DNA from: Sulfitobacter sp. BSw21498
GTDB taxonomy: Bacteria > Pseudomonadota > Alphaproteobacteria > Rhodobacterales > Rhodobacteraceae
Direction: 5' to 3'
Assembly (NCBI RefSeq): GCF_006064855.1
Contig: NZ_CP040753.1
Location: 2,391,001-2,455,000, forward strand
DNA length: 64,000 bases
Part shown: positions 1-9,571 of the stretch, one piece after another
Layout: every line of letters begins with the position of its first letter
Numbering within the stretch: position 1 is the first letter of the stretch
The notes under the pieces: model-generated
Told to the model about the DNA's origin: nothing
The model's database searches: none
The model's input: only the letters and a program-made list of their open reading frames with translations
Made by a program: the position numbers and the translations under genes

Positions 1-1044
1 ATCATCGTCGTAGGCCGTGCCGAAATAGATATCGAGCCGCACAAAATCATTGGAGTGGGACCAGTTCACCACCTGCCCGGTGATCAGGTCTTCGTTCGGG
101 ATCAAGTATTCCTTGCCGTCCCGTGTCACAACGGAGGCATAGCGCGCACCCAGCGTCTGGATCCACCCAAAGGTATCGCCAAGGCTGATCACATCCCCCG
201 GCTTGATGGATTTGTCGATCAGGATGATGATCCCCGACACAAGGTTCGACACGACCTTTTGCAGACCGAAACCAAGGCCAACACCGATCGCCCCCGACAG
301 AACCGCAAGGCCGGTCAGATCGATCCCGACCGCCTTGACGCCCATAAAGAACGCAATGCCATAGAGGGTCAGCTGCACCCCCTTCACGGCCAACACCTGC
401 ATAGAGGGGCTGATGTCTTCGTTTTTGCGGATCGTGGCAGCGCTGGTCTGACTAATGATCCGCGCAACGGAAAAGAACATGCCAATCACCACCAGCGCTG
501 TGATCACGGTCAGCAGCGACAGGCGGAAATCACCAACAGACAGCGCAACTTGGTCCAGAAACGCCGAGACATCATCGACGACGTTCAGCGCATAGAGCGT
601 GGCATAGATCCACAGCCCCCATGTCACGAGCCGCCGCATGGGCCGGTTGCGCACCAGCCGCGCGGCAAAGGCAATACAGACCCAAACCGCAACCAGCGTC
701 GCGAATATACCAATCAGATAGGACCGCGACGGCCAAGTGATATTCTGCATCACCAGATACACCGCACCCGCCAACGCTGCGAACCACATCAGCCCGAGCC
801 GGCGTTTGACCTGTACCACCATGCGCAGTTGCCATTTCGACCACCCCTCACGCGAGCGGACCCAGTTTTGCAACCAGTTGCCCGACGCGTGATGCAGCCC
901 CCAAGATGCCAGCGCCAACCCCAGCAGGATAAACATCTGGTACTGCCGCCAGCCGGGTTGCATCAGGCTCTCTGCCAGCCCGATGCCCCCCGTTATCAAC
1001 GCCTGAATGCTTTCAAGGAAGTGGGCAAAAGGGTCTGGGGTCAT
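1..1044 (-). CDS. MscS-family mechanosensitive ion channel (3' end cut by window)
   Basis: Small-conductance mechanosensitive channel of the inner membrane that releases solutes on hypo-osmotic shock. The minus strand reads 348 uninterrupted codons from ATG at 1044 and runs off the window edge, so the C-terminal part is missing. The N-terminal half holds several hydrophobic membrane segments. Around residues 250-275 is the family pore-helix signature GVGLGFGLQKVVSN, followed by the beta-domain start (IDKSIKPGDVISLG, then DGKEYLIPNEDLITG). Upstream on the plus strand lies the leuC promoter region, so the two genes diverge. Family assignment is firm; the exact subfamily and C-terminal extensions cannot be seen. 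Confidence 0.9.
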   Translation of the reverse strand, partial: MTPDPFAHFLESIQALITGGIGLAESLMQPGWRQYQMFILLGLALASWGLHHASGNWLQNWVRSREGWSKWQLRMVVQVKRRLGLMWFAALAGAVYLVMQNITWPSRSYLIGIFATLVAVWVCIAFAARLVRNRPMRRLVTWGLWIYATLYALNVVDDVSAFLDQVALSVGDFRLSLLTVITALVVIGMFFSVARIISQTSAATIRKNEDISPSMQVLAVKGVQLTLYGIAFFMGVKAVGIDLTGLAVLSGAIGVGLGFGLQKVVSNLVSGIIILIDKSIKPGDVISLGDTFGWIQTLGARYASVVTRDGKEYLIPNEDLITGQVVNWSHSNDFVRLDIYFGTAYDDD

Positions 1045-1396
1045 CGTGAACTTTCTAAGCAGGAAACATATACCGCGCTGCAATGGTGGGACAATCCCGA
1101 GCACCGCGCAAGAACCGATCCCCGCCCCGACGTATAAGCATGCAATCCGATGCGCCCCCGCCACCGCCTTGCGCCGTCACACACCTTGATCACAGGGTCG
1201 AAAGCGGCTAGCAAAGCCGATATGACACATGTTTCAGACGATCTGTTCAACATTTGCGACCGCGCCCGTTTGCGCGAACGCTTTTATGGGGCAACCCACA
1301 CTGTGCTGGCGCGACTATAAACGCCTGCCTGCGCCTTGGCGCTCGTCTTTCGTACACCCCAATACCTTGCTTACATAACATACGGGAGAGGACCAC
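1045..1396. other. Intergenic region between mscS-like gene and leuC
   Basis: 352 bp separating two divergent genes. It must hold the promoters for both, but I see no convincing -35/-10 pair, riboswitch, leader peptide or terminator. A GGGAGAGG Shine-Dalgarno lies just upstream of the leuC ATG. Short ORFs here lack ribosome binding sites and look non-coding. Confidence 0.4.
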
Positions 1397-2806
1397 ATGT
1401 CCCCCAAAACGCTTTATGATAAAATCTGGGATGCCCATGTCGCGCACGAAGCCGACGATGGTACCTGCCTTTTGTACATCGACCGTCACCTCGTCCACGA
1501 AGTGACCAGCCCGCAAGCCTTTGAAGGGCTGCGGATGACGGGCCGCACCGTGCGCCGCCCCGACCAGACAATCGCCGTGCCCGATCACAACGTGCCGACC
1601 ACGCTGGACCGCGCCAACGCCGCGACGATGACCGAAGACAGCCGCGTTCAGGTTGCTGCGCTTGATACCAACGCCAAGGAATTCGGGCTGCACTATTACC
1701 CCGTGTCCGACGTGCGTCAGGGCATCGTGCATATCGTTGGCCCGGAACAGGGCTGGACCCTGCCCGGCATGACTGTTGTCTGCGGCGACAGCCACACGGC
1801 GACACATGGCGCGTTCGGCTCGCTGGCCCACGGGATCGGCACCTCAGAGGTCGAACACGTGCTGGCGACGCAAACGCTGATCCAGAAAAAGTCCAAGAAC
1901 ATGAAGGTCGAGATCACCGGCAAGCTTGCCCCCGGTGTGACGGCCAAGGACGTCACCATGACCGTGATCGGTGAAACCGGCACGGCGGGTGGCACCGGCT
2001 ATGTCATCGAATATTGCGGCGAAGCGATCCGTGATCTGTCGATGGAAGGCCGCATGACCGTCTGCAACATGGCCATCGAGGGCGGCGCGCGCGCAGGCCT
2101 GATCGCGCCCGATGACAAGACGTTCGAATATTGCAAAGGCCGCCCCCACGCGCCCAAAGGTGCCCAGTGGGAAGCTGCGTTGGACTGGTGGAAAACGCTT
2201 TACTCCGATGACGACGCGCATTGGGACAAGGTCATCACCATCAAGGGCGAAGACATCGCGCCAGCCGTAACCTGGGGCACCTCGCCCGAGGACGTTCTGC
2301 CGATCACCGCCAAAGTGCCCGCCGCATCTGACTTTACCGGCGGCAAGGTCGACGCGGCGAAACGCGCGATTGAATACATGGGCCTGACCGAAGGCATGGC
2401 GTTGACCGACATCGAGATCGACACCGTGTTCATCGGGTCCTGCACCAACGGCCGCATCGAAGACCTGCGCGCTGCCGCGGCAGTCTTGAAGGGCAAGAAG
2501 ATCAAGGAAGGCATGCGTGCCATGATCGTTCCCGGGTCGGGGCTCGTGCGGGCACAAGCCGAAGAAGAAGGCCTTGCCGATATCTTCAAGGACGCTGGCT
2601 TTGAATGGCGGCTTGCGGGCTGCTCGATGTGTCTGGCGATGAACCCTGACCAACTGGCACCGGGCGAACGCTGCGCATCGACATCCAACCGCAACTTCGA
2701 AGGCCGTCAGGGCTTTAAGGGGCGCACCCACTTGATGTCACCCGCGATGGCTGCCGCAGCAGCGCTCACCGGACGTTTGACCGATATCCGCCAGCTTGAC
2801 GCGTAA
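1397..2806 (+). CDS. leuC: 3-isopropylmalate dehydratase large subunit
   Basis: Large subunit of isopropylmalate isomerase, which interconverts 2- and 3-isopropylmalate in leucine synthesis using a [4Fe-4S] cluster. At 469 residues it is the normal length. The cluster cysteines are visible: C349 in GSCTNGR and C409/C412 in [10 protein letters not shown]-terminal aconitase-fold motifs such as VPDHNVPT and [13 protein letters not shown] are intact. The ATG follows a GGGAGAGG ribosome binding site. leuD follows after 30 bp, and leuB is 2.2 kb downstream behind two unrelated genes. Very confident. Confidence 0.98.
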   Translation: MSPKTLYDKIWDAHVAHEADDGTCLLYIDRHLVHEVTSPQAFEGLRMTGRTVRRPDQTIAVPDHNVPTTLDRANAATMTEDSRVQVAALDTNAKEFGLHYYPVSDVRQGIVHIVGPEQGWTLPGMTVVCGDSHTATHGAFGSLAHGIGTSEVEHVLATQTLIQKKSKNMKVEITGKLAPGVTAKDVTMTVIGETGTAGGTGYVIEYCGEAIRDLSMEGRMTVCNMAIEGGARAGLIAPDDKTFEYCKGRPHAPKGAQWEAALDWWKTLYSDDDAHWDKVITIKGEDIAPAVTWGTSPEDVLPITAKVPAASDFTGGKVDAAKRAIEYMGLTEGMALTDIEIDTVFIGSCTNGRIEDLRAAAAVLKGKKIKEGMRAMIVPGSGLVRAQAEEEGLADIFKDAGFEWRLAGCSMCLAMNPDQLAPGERCASTSNRNFEGRQGFKGRTHLMSPAMAAAAALTGRLTDIRQLDA

Positions 2807-2836
2807 GCGGCCAGCATATCAAAGGACAACAAGACA

Positions 2837-3442
2837 ATGAATAAATTCGACAAGCTTTCCGGGATCGCGGCCCCCATGCCGATGGTGAATATCGACACCG
2901 ATATGATCATCCCCAAGCAGTTCCTGAAAACGATCAAACGGTCGGGCCTTGGGGTGAACCTGTTCGACGAAATGCGCTATGACCGCGACGGCAACGAAGT
3001 GCCTGATTTCATCCTGAACAAGCCGCAATACCGCGAAACACAGATTCTGGTAGCAGGCGATAACTTTGGCTGTGGCTCTTCGCGCGAACACGCGCCTTGG
3101 GCGATTGCCGATTTTGGCATCACCTGCGTGATTGCGCCCAGTTTTGCGGATATCTTTTACAGCAACTGTTTCAAGAACGGCATCCTGCCCATTGCCCTGC
3201 CGCAAGAACAGGTCGATCTGCTGATGAAAGACGCGGATAAGGGATCTAACGCGCGGATCGAGGTGGACCTTGAGGCGCAGACGATCACCAGCTCTGATGG
3301 CGAAGTCTTCACCTTCCAGGTCGACGCGTTCAAAAAGCACTGCTTGATGAACGGTCTGGACGATATCGGCCTGACCATGGAAAAAGCGGCTTCGATCGAC
3401 AGCTTCGAATCTGCTGCCGCACAGGCGCGTCCTTGGGTGTAA
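2837..3442 (+). CDS. leuD: 3-isopropylmalate dehydratase small subunit
   Basis: Small (swivel-domain) subunit that pairs with LeuC to form the cytoplasmic isomerase of leucine synthesis. 201 residues, as usual for the bacterial LeuD1 type. Visible motifs are [14 protein letters not shown] near residues 18-31 and [14 protein letters not shown] at 77-90, which supplies substrate-binding residues. It sits 30 bp after leuC on the same strand, so the two are almost certainly cotranscribed. A 9-bp-stem hairpin at 3508-3536 lies 65 bp past the stop. Confidence 0.98.
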   Translation: MNKFDKLSGIAAPMPMVNIDTDMIIPKQFLKTIKRSGLGVNLFDEMRYDRDGNEVPDFILNKPQYRETQILVAGDNFGCGSSREHAPWAIADFGITCVIAPSFADIFYSNCFKNGILPIALPQEQVDLLMKDADKGSNARIEVDLEAQTITSSDGEVFTFQVDAFKKHCLMNGLDDIGLTMEKAASIDSFESAAAQARPWV

Positions 3443-3764
3443 GGCCTATGGCCGCGGGCCTTTGAGGCTGCTGGCTTGACCTAACCGTGGGTTGAGAGTT
3501 ATAAATAGTTGTGGGCGTCGCGTGAATGCCCACAACATATCGTGGGTAGCGTTATTCGCGCCGCAGTAATGATGCAATATCGCACCATACCTGCGCCCTA
3601 ATTGCCTCAGGTCCATCGCCATTGTCAGGAATCCTCTTGAGGAATGTGGCGAAAGAAGACACAATTGAGGCAATTCTGAGGCAGGCCTTCGACACCCGAG
3701 GGCATCAAGTTGGAACAAGCACGCGGCAAAGTATCGTGGCTGGCCAGTTTGGAAGGGTAGTTTT
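3443..3764. other. Intergenic region after leuD
   Basis: 322 bp with no gene I can support. It contains an inverted repeat (GTTGTGGGC at 3508-3516 and GCCCACAAC at 3528-3536), possibly a processing or termination hairpin, though no T-run follows. A second, looser pair is ATTGCCTCA (about 3600) and TGAGGCAAT (about 3666). A 130-codon minus-strand frame crosses the region but has no family resemblance and overlaps the next gene. Confidence 0.4.
3508..3536 (+). repeat. Inverted repeat / hairpin downstream of leuD
   Basis: Perfect 9-bp arms GTTGTGGGC and GCCCACAAC separated by 11 nt. The position suits a 3' stabilising or termination structure for leuCD, but there is no U-tract, so intrinsic termination is doubtful. 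Confidence 0.4.
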
Positions 3765-4610
3765 GTGATTGCACGTATATCCGGCGCGGCAGCGCGTGGC
3801 ATTCTGGTGGCATTGCTGATCGCAACGCCGGCCCTCATGTTACCCGCTGTGCTTAATGATGCCAGTCAGATCACCATGCTGGTGGCGCTGATTGCCTGTT
3901 TCCTCACGTTTATCGAATACAATTCCAATTTCCCCAGCATCATCGAATTTCGCGATGCCGCGCCGTTCAACCGGCTGCGCTATGTCTGCCTGCTGGTGAC
4001 GGTCATCGTGCTGACGCTGATCCTGAAGCAAAAGGTCAGCCCGTCGGTTCTGGGCGGGGCGATGACCTCTATCGGGACGATCCTCGGCAACGCGATGGAC
4101 TTTCCTTTCTCACCCGTGCGTATGATTGTTCTGATGCTGCCCGAAAACGCCAGCGACGCGCTGGTCGCGTCGGTGCGCACGTCGGCGGGCATGGCCTATC
4201 TGATCTCGCTGATCTCGATGGGCGCGTTTCTGGTGCTGGTTCGCATCATGAACTGGCCTGTGCGTCAGGGGGCCTTTAACGTTTGGGTGAACCTGCCATT
4301 GTTTGACCCAACAGCGGGCGGAGACGTCATCTATCGGCTGCAACGGGATGCACGGGTCAATATCGCGCTTGGTTTCCTGCTGCCCTTCCTGATCCCCGCG
4401 GTGGTCAAAGCGGCCTCTGATCTGCTAGACCCGATTACATTGCAGAACCCGCATACCCAGATCTGGACAGTCGCCGCATGGGCCTTCCTTCCTGCCAGTA
4501 TCATCATGCGCGGCATTGCCATGGGCAAGATCGCCGAGATGATCGAAGAGAAACGCCGTCGTGCCTATGCCGACGACGCGGAAAAAGACCACGGCTTGCA
4601 GCCAGCCTGA
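3765..4610 (+). CDS. Integral membrane protein of unknown function
   Basis: 281-residue protein with about five to six hydrophobic segments (for example residues 10-30, 35-50, 70-88, 140-160 and 200-220) and a basic, soluble C-terminus ([15 protein letters not shown]). I do not recognise a functional family. The start is GTG at 3765 behind a GAAGGG-type ribosome binding site. The 3' end overlaps the only plausible upstream start of the next reading frame, so the two are probably translated together. It sits between leuD and leuB, which does not by itself imply a role in leucine synthesis. Confidence 0.7.
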   Translation: MIARISGAAARGILVALLIATPALMLPAVLNDASQITMLVALIACFLTFIEYNSNFPSIIEFRDAAPFNRLRYVCLLVTVIVLTLILKQKVSPSVLGGAMTSIGTILGNAMDFPFSPVRMIVLMLPENASDALVASVRTSAGMAYLISLISMGAFLVLVRIMNWPVRQGAFNVWVNLPLFDPTAGGDVIYRLQRDARVNIALGFLLPFLIPAVVKAASDLLDPITLQNPHTQIWTVAAWAFLPASIIMRGIAMGKIAEMIEEKRRRAYADDAEKDHGLQPA

Positions 4611-5587
4611 TCGCGGGCACCCTGCTTGCCGCGACAGCCGCCAGCGCGGACCCGCTGCGCATCGCCACCTTTAACACCGAATTATCACGCGCCGGACCAG
4701 GTCTGCTGCTGCGGGATCTGGCCAAAGGGTCGGACCCAAAGATCAGCGCCGTGATGCGTCTGCTGGCGAATGTCTCTGCCGATGTCATCGTGTTGCAAGG
4801 CATCGACTATGACCTCGACGGGACCACGCTTGGTGCTTTCGCAGATGTGCTTGGCGAAAGCGGTCCCGTCTACCCCCACCGTTTTGCGCTGCCCCCCAAT
4901 GCCGGACGCCCCACGGGGCTGGATATGGATGGTGATGGCCAAACAGGCGGCGCACGCGATGGTCAGGGGTATGGGCGGTTCTTTGGCGCGGGCGCGATGG
5001 CGATCCTGTCGCGTCATCCGGTTATCGACACTGGCGTGCAGGATCATACCGCATTTCTGTGGCGCGACCTGCCCGATGCGCTGCTGCCCCGAACAAAGAA
5101 TGGCCCCTTCCCCTCTGATGCGGTGCAACAGGTGCAGCGCCTTGCGTCGCACGGCGCGTGGGTCGTACCGATCGCCATCCCCGATCAACCGCCCGTAACC
5201 TTGCTGACCTTCTATGCCACGCCCCCTGTGTTCGATGGACCAGAGGACCGAAACGGCAAACGCAACCACGATGAAATCCTGTTTTGGGATCACTATCTGG
5301 CAGGCACCTTTGGTCCACCGCCAAACAAACGCGTTGTCCTGTTAGGGGATGCGAACCTTGATCCGACCAAAGGCGAAGGGTTGAAAGTCGCAATCCAGAC
5401 CCTGCTGGATCACCCCGCCCTGCAAGACCCGCTGGCGGATCAACCCACCGTTACCTTCGACAGTTTGGGGGACATGCGCGTCGACTATCTGCTGCCCTCG
5501 ACCGACTGGCGCGTTGTGGCGTCGGGTGTTGCGCGTGACCCTGCTGCCAGCCGTCACGGCGTGGTCTGGGCCGATCTTGACCGCTAG
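4478..5587 (+). CDS. Endonuclease/exonuclease/phosphatase (EEP) fold protein, probably exported
   Basis: EEP-superfamily protein with a probable signal segment (hydrophobic [18 protein letters not shown] just before [11 protein letters not shown]). Recognisable blocks are [39 protein letters not shown] (GDxN), MRVDYLLPS and [11 protein letters not shown]. Two catalytic positions look atypical: the metal-binding Glu of the usual LQE motif is Gly (VLQGIDYD), and the terminal SDH motif reads SRH. The start is unclear. The only ATG/GTG/TTG in frame upstream of the signal segment is 4478, which overlaps the preceding gene by 133 nt and would add a long polar leader. A non-standard start near 4580 is possible. 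Substrate unknown. Confidence 0.75.
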   Translation: MGLPSCQYHHARHCHGQDRRDDRRETPSCLCRRRGKRPRLAASLIAGTLLAATAASADPLRIATFNTELSRAGPGLLLRDLAKGSDPKISAVMRLLANVSADVIVLQGIDYDLDGTTLGAFADVLGESGPVYPHRFALPPNAGRPTGLDMDGDGQTGGARDGQGYGRFFGAGAMAILSRHPVIDTGVQDHTAFLWRDLPDALLPRTKNGPFPSDAVQQVQRLASHGAWVVPIAIPDQPPVTLLTFYATPPVFDGPEDRNGKRNHDEILFWDHYLAGTFGPPPNKRVVLLGDANLDPTKGEGLKVAIQTLLDHPALQDPLADQPTVTFDSLGDMRVDYLLPSTDWRVVASGVARDPAASRHGVVWADLDR

Positions 5588-5652
5588 CCGTTCTTGACCC
5601 CTCCCCCTCCCCGCGCTACGCCGCTGTGAACGTATTTTTCAGGAGACATCGC

Positions 5653-6759
5653 ATGGCCAACCCAACACTGCTAATCCTCGCCGGTGACGGCATCGGCCCC
5701 GAGGTCATGGGCCAAGTTGTTCGCATCATCGACTGGTTTGGCGACAAGCGCGATCTGGCCTTTGACGTGGAACACGATCTGGTTGGCGGCGCCGCCTATG
5801 ACAAGCACGGCACGCCCTTGCATGACGACACGATGGCCAAAGCACTGGCGGCGGACGCTGTTTTGCTTGGTGCCGTCGGCGGGCCAAAGTACGACGCGCT
5901 TGATTTCAGCGTCAAACCCGAACGCGGCCTGCTGCGTCTGCGCAAGGAAATGGACCTGTTCTCGAACCTGCGTCCGGCACAATGCTTTGACGCGCTGGCA
6001 GATTTCTCCTCGCTGAAGAAAGAGCTCGTCGCCGGGCTCGACATCATGATCGTGCGCGAACTGACATCGGGTGTCTACTTTGGCGAACCGCGCGGAATAT
6101 TCGAAGAAGGCAACGAGCGCGTCGGCATCAATACGCAGCGCTACACCGAATCCGAGATTGACCGCGTCGCACGGTCGGCCTTTGAACTGGCACGTCGTCG
6201 GGGCAACAAAGTCTGCTCGATGGAAAAAGCCAACGTCATGGAAAGCGGCATCTTGTGGCGCGAGGTCGTGCAAAAAGTGCATGACGAAGATTACCCCGAT
6301 GTCGAACTGTCCCACATGTACGCCGACAACGGCGCGATGCAGCTGGTCCGCGCGCCCAAGCAGTTCGACGTGATCGTCACCGACAACCTGTTCGGCGATA
6401 TCCTGTCCGACTGCGCCGCGATGTTGACCGGTTCACTGGGGATGCTGCCCTCTGCGTCGCTGGGTGCCCCGAATGCCGATGGACGCCCCAAGGCGCTTTA
6501 CGAACCCGTCCACGGCTCCGCGCCCGATATCGCGGGACAGGGCAAAGCGAACCCCATCGCCTGTATCCTCAGCTTTGCCATGGCGCTGCGCTATTCCTTT
6601 GACCAAGGCGATGAAGCCGCGCGTCTGGAAAAAGCCGTCGAACAGGTTCTTGCCGATGGTGCGCGCACCGCAGACCTGATGGGCCCCGAAGGCGGCTCCC
6701 CTATCTCGACCTCGGAAATGGGCGACGCCATCCTCGCAGCGCTCGACGCGAGCCTGTAA
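5653..6759 (+). CDS. leuB: 3-isopropylmalate dehydrogenase
   Basis: Oxidative decarboxylation of 3-isopropylmalate to 2-ketoisocaproate with NAD+, the third dedicated step of leucine synthesis; a cytoplasmic dimer. The 368 residues include the GDGIGPE N-terminus, the substrate arginines around [14 protein letters not shown], and the family signature [18 protein letters not shown] chose ATG 5653 because AGGAGA lies just upstream; the frame could extend nine codons further, but without a ribosome binding site. It follows leuC/leuD after two unrelated genes and is followed by a GC-rich hairpin. Confidence 0.98.
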   Translation: MANPTLLILAGDGIGPEVMGQVVRIIDWFGDKRDLAFDVEHDLVGGAAYDKHGTPLHDDTMAKALAADAVLLGAVGGPKYDALDFSVKPERGLLRLRKEMDLFSNLRPAQCFDALADFSSLKKELVAGLDIMIVRELTSGVYFGEPRGIFEEGNERVGINTQRYTESEIDRVARSAFELARRRGNKVCSMEKANVMESGILWREVVQKVHDEDYPDVELSHMYADNGAMQLVRAPKQFDVIVTDNLFGDILSDCAAMLTGSLGMLPSASLGAPNADGRPKALYEPVHGSAPDIAGQGKANPIACILSFAMALRYSFDQGDEAARLEKAVEQVLADGARTADLMGPEGGSPISTSEMGDAILAALDASL

Positions 6760-6771
6760 GACAAAGAACGC

Positions 6772-6797
6772 AGCCCTGCCGGACCACCGGCGGGGCT
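6772..6797 (+). terminator. GC-rich hairpin after leuB
   Basis: Arms AGCCCTGCCGG (6772-6782) and CCGGCGGGGCT (6787-6797) form a strong stem with a 4-nt loop 12 bp past the leuB stop. No T-run follows, so it may act as a 3' barrier or a Rho-assisted terminator. Confidence 0.5.
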
Positions 6798-6934
6798 ACT
6801 CCGATCTCCGCTGCACCGCCGCGATCGCGAAATCGGCTTCGTCATAGCCAGACGCATCAGACGCCGCCGCGCAGCACTTTCCCTAAATTTCGTGAAACCC
6901 GCACCCGCCCTAACCAAGGGCACGTAGGTAGCAA

Positions 6935-7011
6935 TGGTGACCCCGATTGGATTCGAACCAATAACCTGCCCCTTAGGAGGGGGCTGCTCTATCCAGTTGA
7001 GCCACGGGGCC
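6935..7011 (-). tRNA. tRNA-Arg (anticodon CCT)
   Basis: Full cloverleaf on the minus strand. The acceptor GGCCCCG pairs with CGGGGTC, with a D arm GCTC/GAGC, an anticodon loop CTCCTAA giving anticodon CCT, and a T loop TTCGAAT. The CCA end is encoded (complement at 6935-6937). It decodes AGG arginine codons, which are rare in such GC-rich genomes. Confidence 0.97.
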
Positions 7012-7167
7012 ACGGGTTTTCCTTAGCGTAAAATGCGGTGGTGATCCAGTCACAGAACCTGACATCTCGGCAGCTCTGAGGCGGGGTGCTTGATATGGTG
7101 ATTGCCTGTGATCATGGGACGCACTACGCTGTTGATAGAATACCACTTTCAAGCAGGACAAGCGCCT

Positions 7168-8205
7168 TTGACACAGCCTCCGAAACGCCCGTTGACCCTT
7201 CGTGATGTATCCGATGCCTGCGGGGTGTCGGAAATGACGGTCAGCCGGGTCCTGCGAAAACGCGGCGATGTCTCCGATGCGACGCGGCGGCGGGTGTTGG
7301 CGGCGGCCAAGGAACTGGGATACGTGCCCAACCAGATCGCCGGATCGCTGGCATCCCAGCGGGTCAATCTGGTCGCGGTGATCATTCCGTCGCTGTCGAA
7401 CATGGTCTTCCCCGAGGTGCTGAACGGCATCAATCAGGTGCTGGAAGACACGCCGTTGCAGCCGGTTGTGGGCGTGACGGACTATATGCCCGAAAAAGAA
7501 GAGCGCGTTTTGTACGAAATGCTGTCCTGGCGGCCTTCGGGCGTGATCATCGCGGGACTGGAACATTCCGATGCGACGCGTGCCATGCTCAAGAACGCGG
7601 GCATCCCCGTGGTCGAGATCATGGACGTGGACGGACGTCCGATTGATGCGATGGTGGGCATCTCGCACCGCCGCGCAGGACAGGAAATGGCCAAGGCAAT
7701 CCTCAAGGAAGGCTATGAACACATCGGGTTCATGGGCACCAAGATGCCATTGGACCACCGCGCACGTAAACGGTTCGAAGGGTTCACCGAAGGGCTTGCC
7801 AAAGCAGGAATAGAGATCGAGGACCGCGCGTTCTATTCCGGCGGCTCCGCGCTGGCGAAAGGGCGCGAGATGACGCAAGACATGCTCGAACGGTCGCCCG
7901 AACTGGATTTCCTGTATTATTCAAACGACATGATCGGCGCAGGCGGGCTGCTTTATCTGATCGATCAGGGCATTGATATTCCGGGGCAGATTGGCCTTGC
8001 CGGCTTTAACAACGTGGAGCTTTTGCAGGGCCTGCCCCGCCAGCTTGCCACGATGGACGCCTGCCGGCTTGAGGTCGGACAGGCCGCTGCGCGTATTATC
8101 CTGAATGATACGCTGGATGAACCGGACCCGGATCTGCAAACGCAAATCACCCTGACACCCACCTTGTCGCTGGGGGATACACTGCGCCGCAACCGCAAGG
8201 TATGA
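7168..8205 (+). CDS. LacI-family transcriptional regulator (orphan)
   Basis: DNA-binding repressor with an N-terminal helix-turn-helix (LRDVSDACGVSEMTVSRVLR) and a hinge (LGYVPNQIAGSLASQR), followed by a periplasmic-binding-type effector domain. The style resembles GntR (gluconate) regulators. I chose TTG 7168 because an AGGA box sits 9 nt upstream and the protein then begins just before the HTH; ATG 7114 or TTG 7102 are alternatives that add 18-22 residues. No sugar transport or catabolic operon lies next to it, and its stop overlaps the next gene (ATGA), so its targets are not evident. Confidence 0.9.
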   Translation: MTQPPKRPLTLRDVSDACGVSEMTVSRVLRKRGDVSDATRRRVLAAAKELGYVPNQIAGSLASQRVNLVAVIIPSLSNMVFPEVLNGINQVLEDTPLQPVVGVTDYMPEKEERVLYEMLSWRPSGVIIAGLEHSDATRAMLKNAGIPVVEIMDVDGRPIDAMVGISHRRAGQEMAKAILKEGYEHIGFMGTKMPLDHRARKRFEGFTEGLAKAGIEIEDRAFYSGGSALAKGREMTQDMLERSPELDFLYYSNDMIGAGGLLYLIDQGIDIPGQIGLAGFNNVELLQGLPRQLATMDACRLEVGQAAARIILNDTLDEPDPDLQTQITLTPTLSLGDTLRRNRKV

Positions 8206-9407
8206 CCCTCGCCACGCTTGGCAATCGTGACGCGCGTCGCATCTTTTTGCACCGTCACTTGCTCGGCGATGCTCCGCAAGGCCCCGCCGGCGGGGACGCC
8301 CTGTTGCAGCTGATCCGCGGCTTGGGGTTTGTGCAGCTGGACAGCATTAACACAGTGGCGCGGGCGCATGACCTGATTCTGTTCTCGCGCCGGCAACGCT
8401 ATCGTCCGCAGGCGCTGAAAACCCTGTATGAACGCGATGGCGCGCTGTTTGAACACTGGACCCACGACGCCGCTGTGATCCCGATGGGCTTTTACCCTTA
8501 TTGGGAATTGCGCCGGCAGCGCGACGCGCAGATGCTGCGCAAGCGGTACAAAAACTGGCACAAACATGATTTCGAAGGGCGGTTCCAGACCGTGCTGGAC
8601 CAGATCCGGTCAGATGGGCCGGTGTCGTCGTCTGATGTCGGGCAGGACGAACCGCGCTCAAATGGCGGGTGGTGGGATTGGCATCCGTCAAAGACCGCGC
8701 TGGAATATCTGTGGCGTGCAGGGGCGCTTTGCGTGGTGGGGCGCGACGGCTTTCAAAAACGCTATGACCTGACAGAGCGGGTGATAGACGCGGGGCTTTG
8801 CGACCCGTGGCAGGCACCGGATGAGGCACAGACCATCAATTGGTGTTGCAGCGGGGCGCTGGACCGTTTGGGTTTTGCCACACCGGGCGAACTGGCTGCG
8901 TTTTGGGCACATATTACCCCCGCAGAGGCGAAAGTGTGGGTCACCCAGGAACAGGCTGCCGGTCGGATTGAGCAGGTCCAGATCGCGGGCGCCGACGGCA
9001 CGCCTCATCGCAGCTATGCCCGTCCGGGTCTGGCACGCGACCCCGCGATAGACATTGCCCCCACCGCGCGGCTGCGGGTGCTCAGTCCCTTCGACCCTGC
9101 TCTGCGCGACCGCAAACGTGCCGAACGTCTGTTCGGGTTTCGCTACCGGATAGAGATGTTCGTCCCCGCACCAAAACGGGTTTATGGCTACTATGTGTTC
9201 CCGATCCTGCAAGGCGAGAGCATCATCGCCCGCGTTGACATGAAGGCGCACCGCGACCGCGATACGCTGGTGGTACGCGCCCTTTGGCCAGAGCCGGGCA
9301 CGCGTTGGGGTAAAGGCAAACAGGTCGCGTTTGAGGCTGAACTGGCCCGTATTGTCCGACTCGCAGGCGTCACCCACATCACATTCGAAGACGGCTGGCT
9401 GCGCTGA
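8202..9407 (+). CDS. YcaQ/AlkZ-like winged-helix DNA glycosylase
   Basis: Winged-helix (HTH_42) family protein of 401 residues. The E. coli relative YcaQ excises alkylated bases and unhooks DNA interstrand crosslinks. The diagnostic QxD catalytic element is present in GFVQLDSINTVARAHDLI, about 45 residues in, and the C-terminal block FDPALRDRKRAERLFGF plus VYGYYVFPIL is typical. The ATG overlaps the stop of the LacI-type gene, so the two are translationally coupled, an unexpected pairing. The DNA-repair role is inferred from the family; the local context gives no substrate clue. Confidence 0.88.
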   Translation: MTLATLGNRDARRIFLHRHLLGDAPQGPAGGDALLQLIRGLGFVQLDSINTVARAHDLILFSRRQRYRPQALKTLYERDGALFEHWTHDAAVIPMGFYPYWELRRQRDAQMLRKRYKNWHKHDFEGRFQTVLDQIRSDGPVSSSDVGQDEPRSNGGWWDWHPSKTALEYLWRAGALCVVGRDGFQKRYDLTERVIDAGLCDPWQAPDEAQTINWCCSGALDRLGFATPGELAAFWAHITPAEAKVWVTQEQAAGRIEQVQIAGADGTPHRSYARPGLARDPAIDIAPTARLRVLSPFDPALRDRKRAERLFGFRYRIEMFVPAPKRVYGYYVFPILQGESIIARVDMKAHRDRDTLVVRALWPEPGTRWGKGKQVAFEAELARIVRLAGVTHITFEDGWLR

Positions 9408-9462
9408 ACCGACCGGTTTCGCCTAACGCATTGGCACTGAAACCTTGAGTGCGCGCTAACGA

Positions 9463-9475
9463 TTACAATTTGTAA
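9463..9475. promoter_or_regulatory. Palindrome TTACAATTTGTAA upstream of FAD dehydrogenase
   Basis: A 13-nt perfect palindrome about 100 bp upstream of the FAD-dehydrogenase start and just before a TTGACG box (9484-9489). It could be an operator for the scavenging operon. No dedicated regulator is adjacent. Low confidence. Confidence 0.3.
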
Positions 9476-9571
9476 ACATTTTGTTGACGTATTGCTTTTC
9501 CCTGCCAAAGTAAGCGGAAAGGAATCAAGAACCATGCCGCACCACCTTTGTTTTCATCCGATGGGTCGCCC

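Noticed and set aside
55..1137. Long plus-strand reading frame at the left end
   Set aside because: Antisense shadow of the mscS-like gene; repetitive His/Gln/Arg-rich translation without family motifs.
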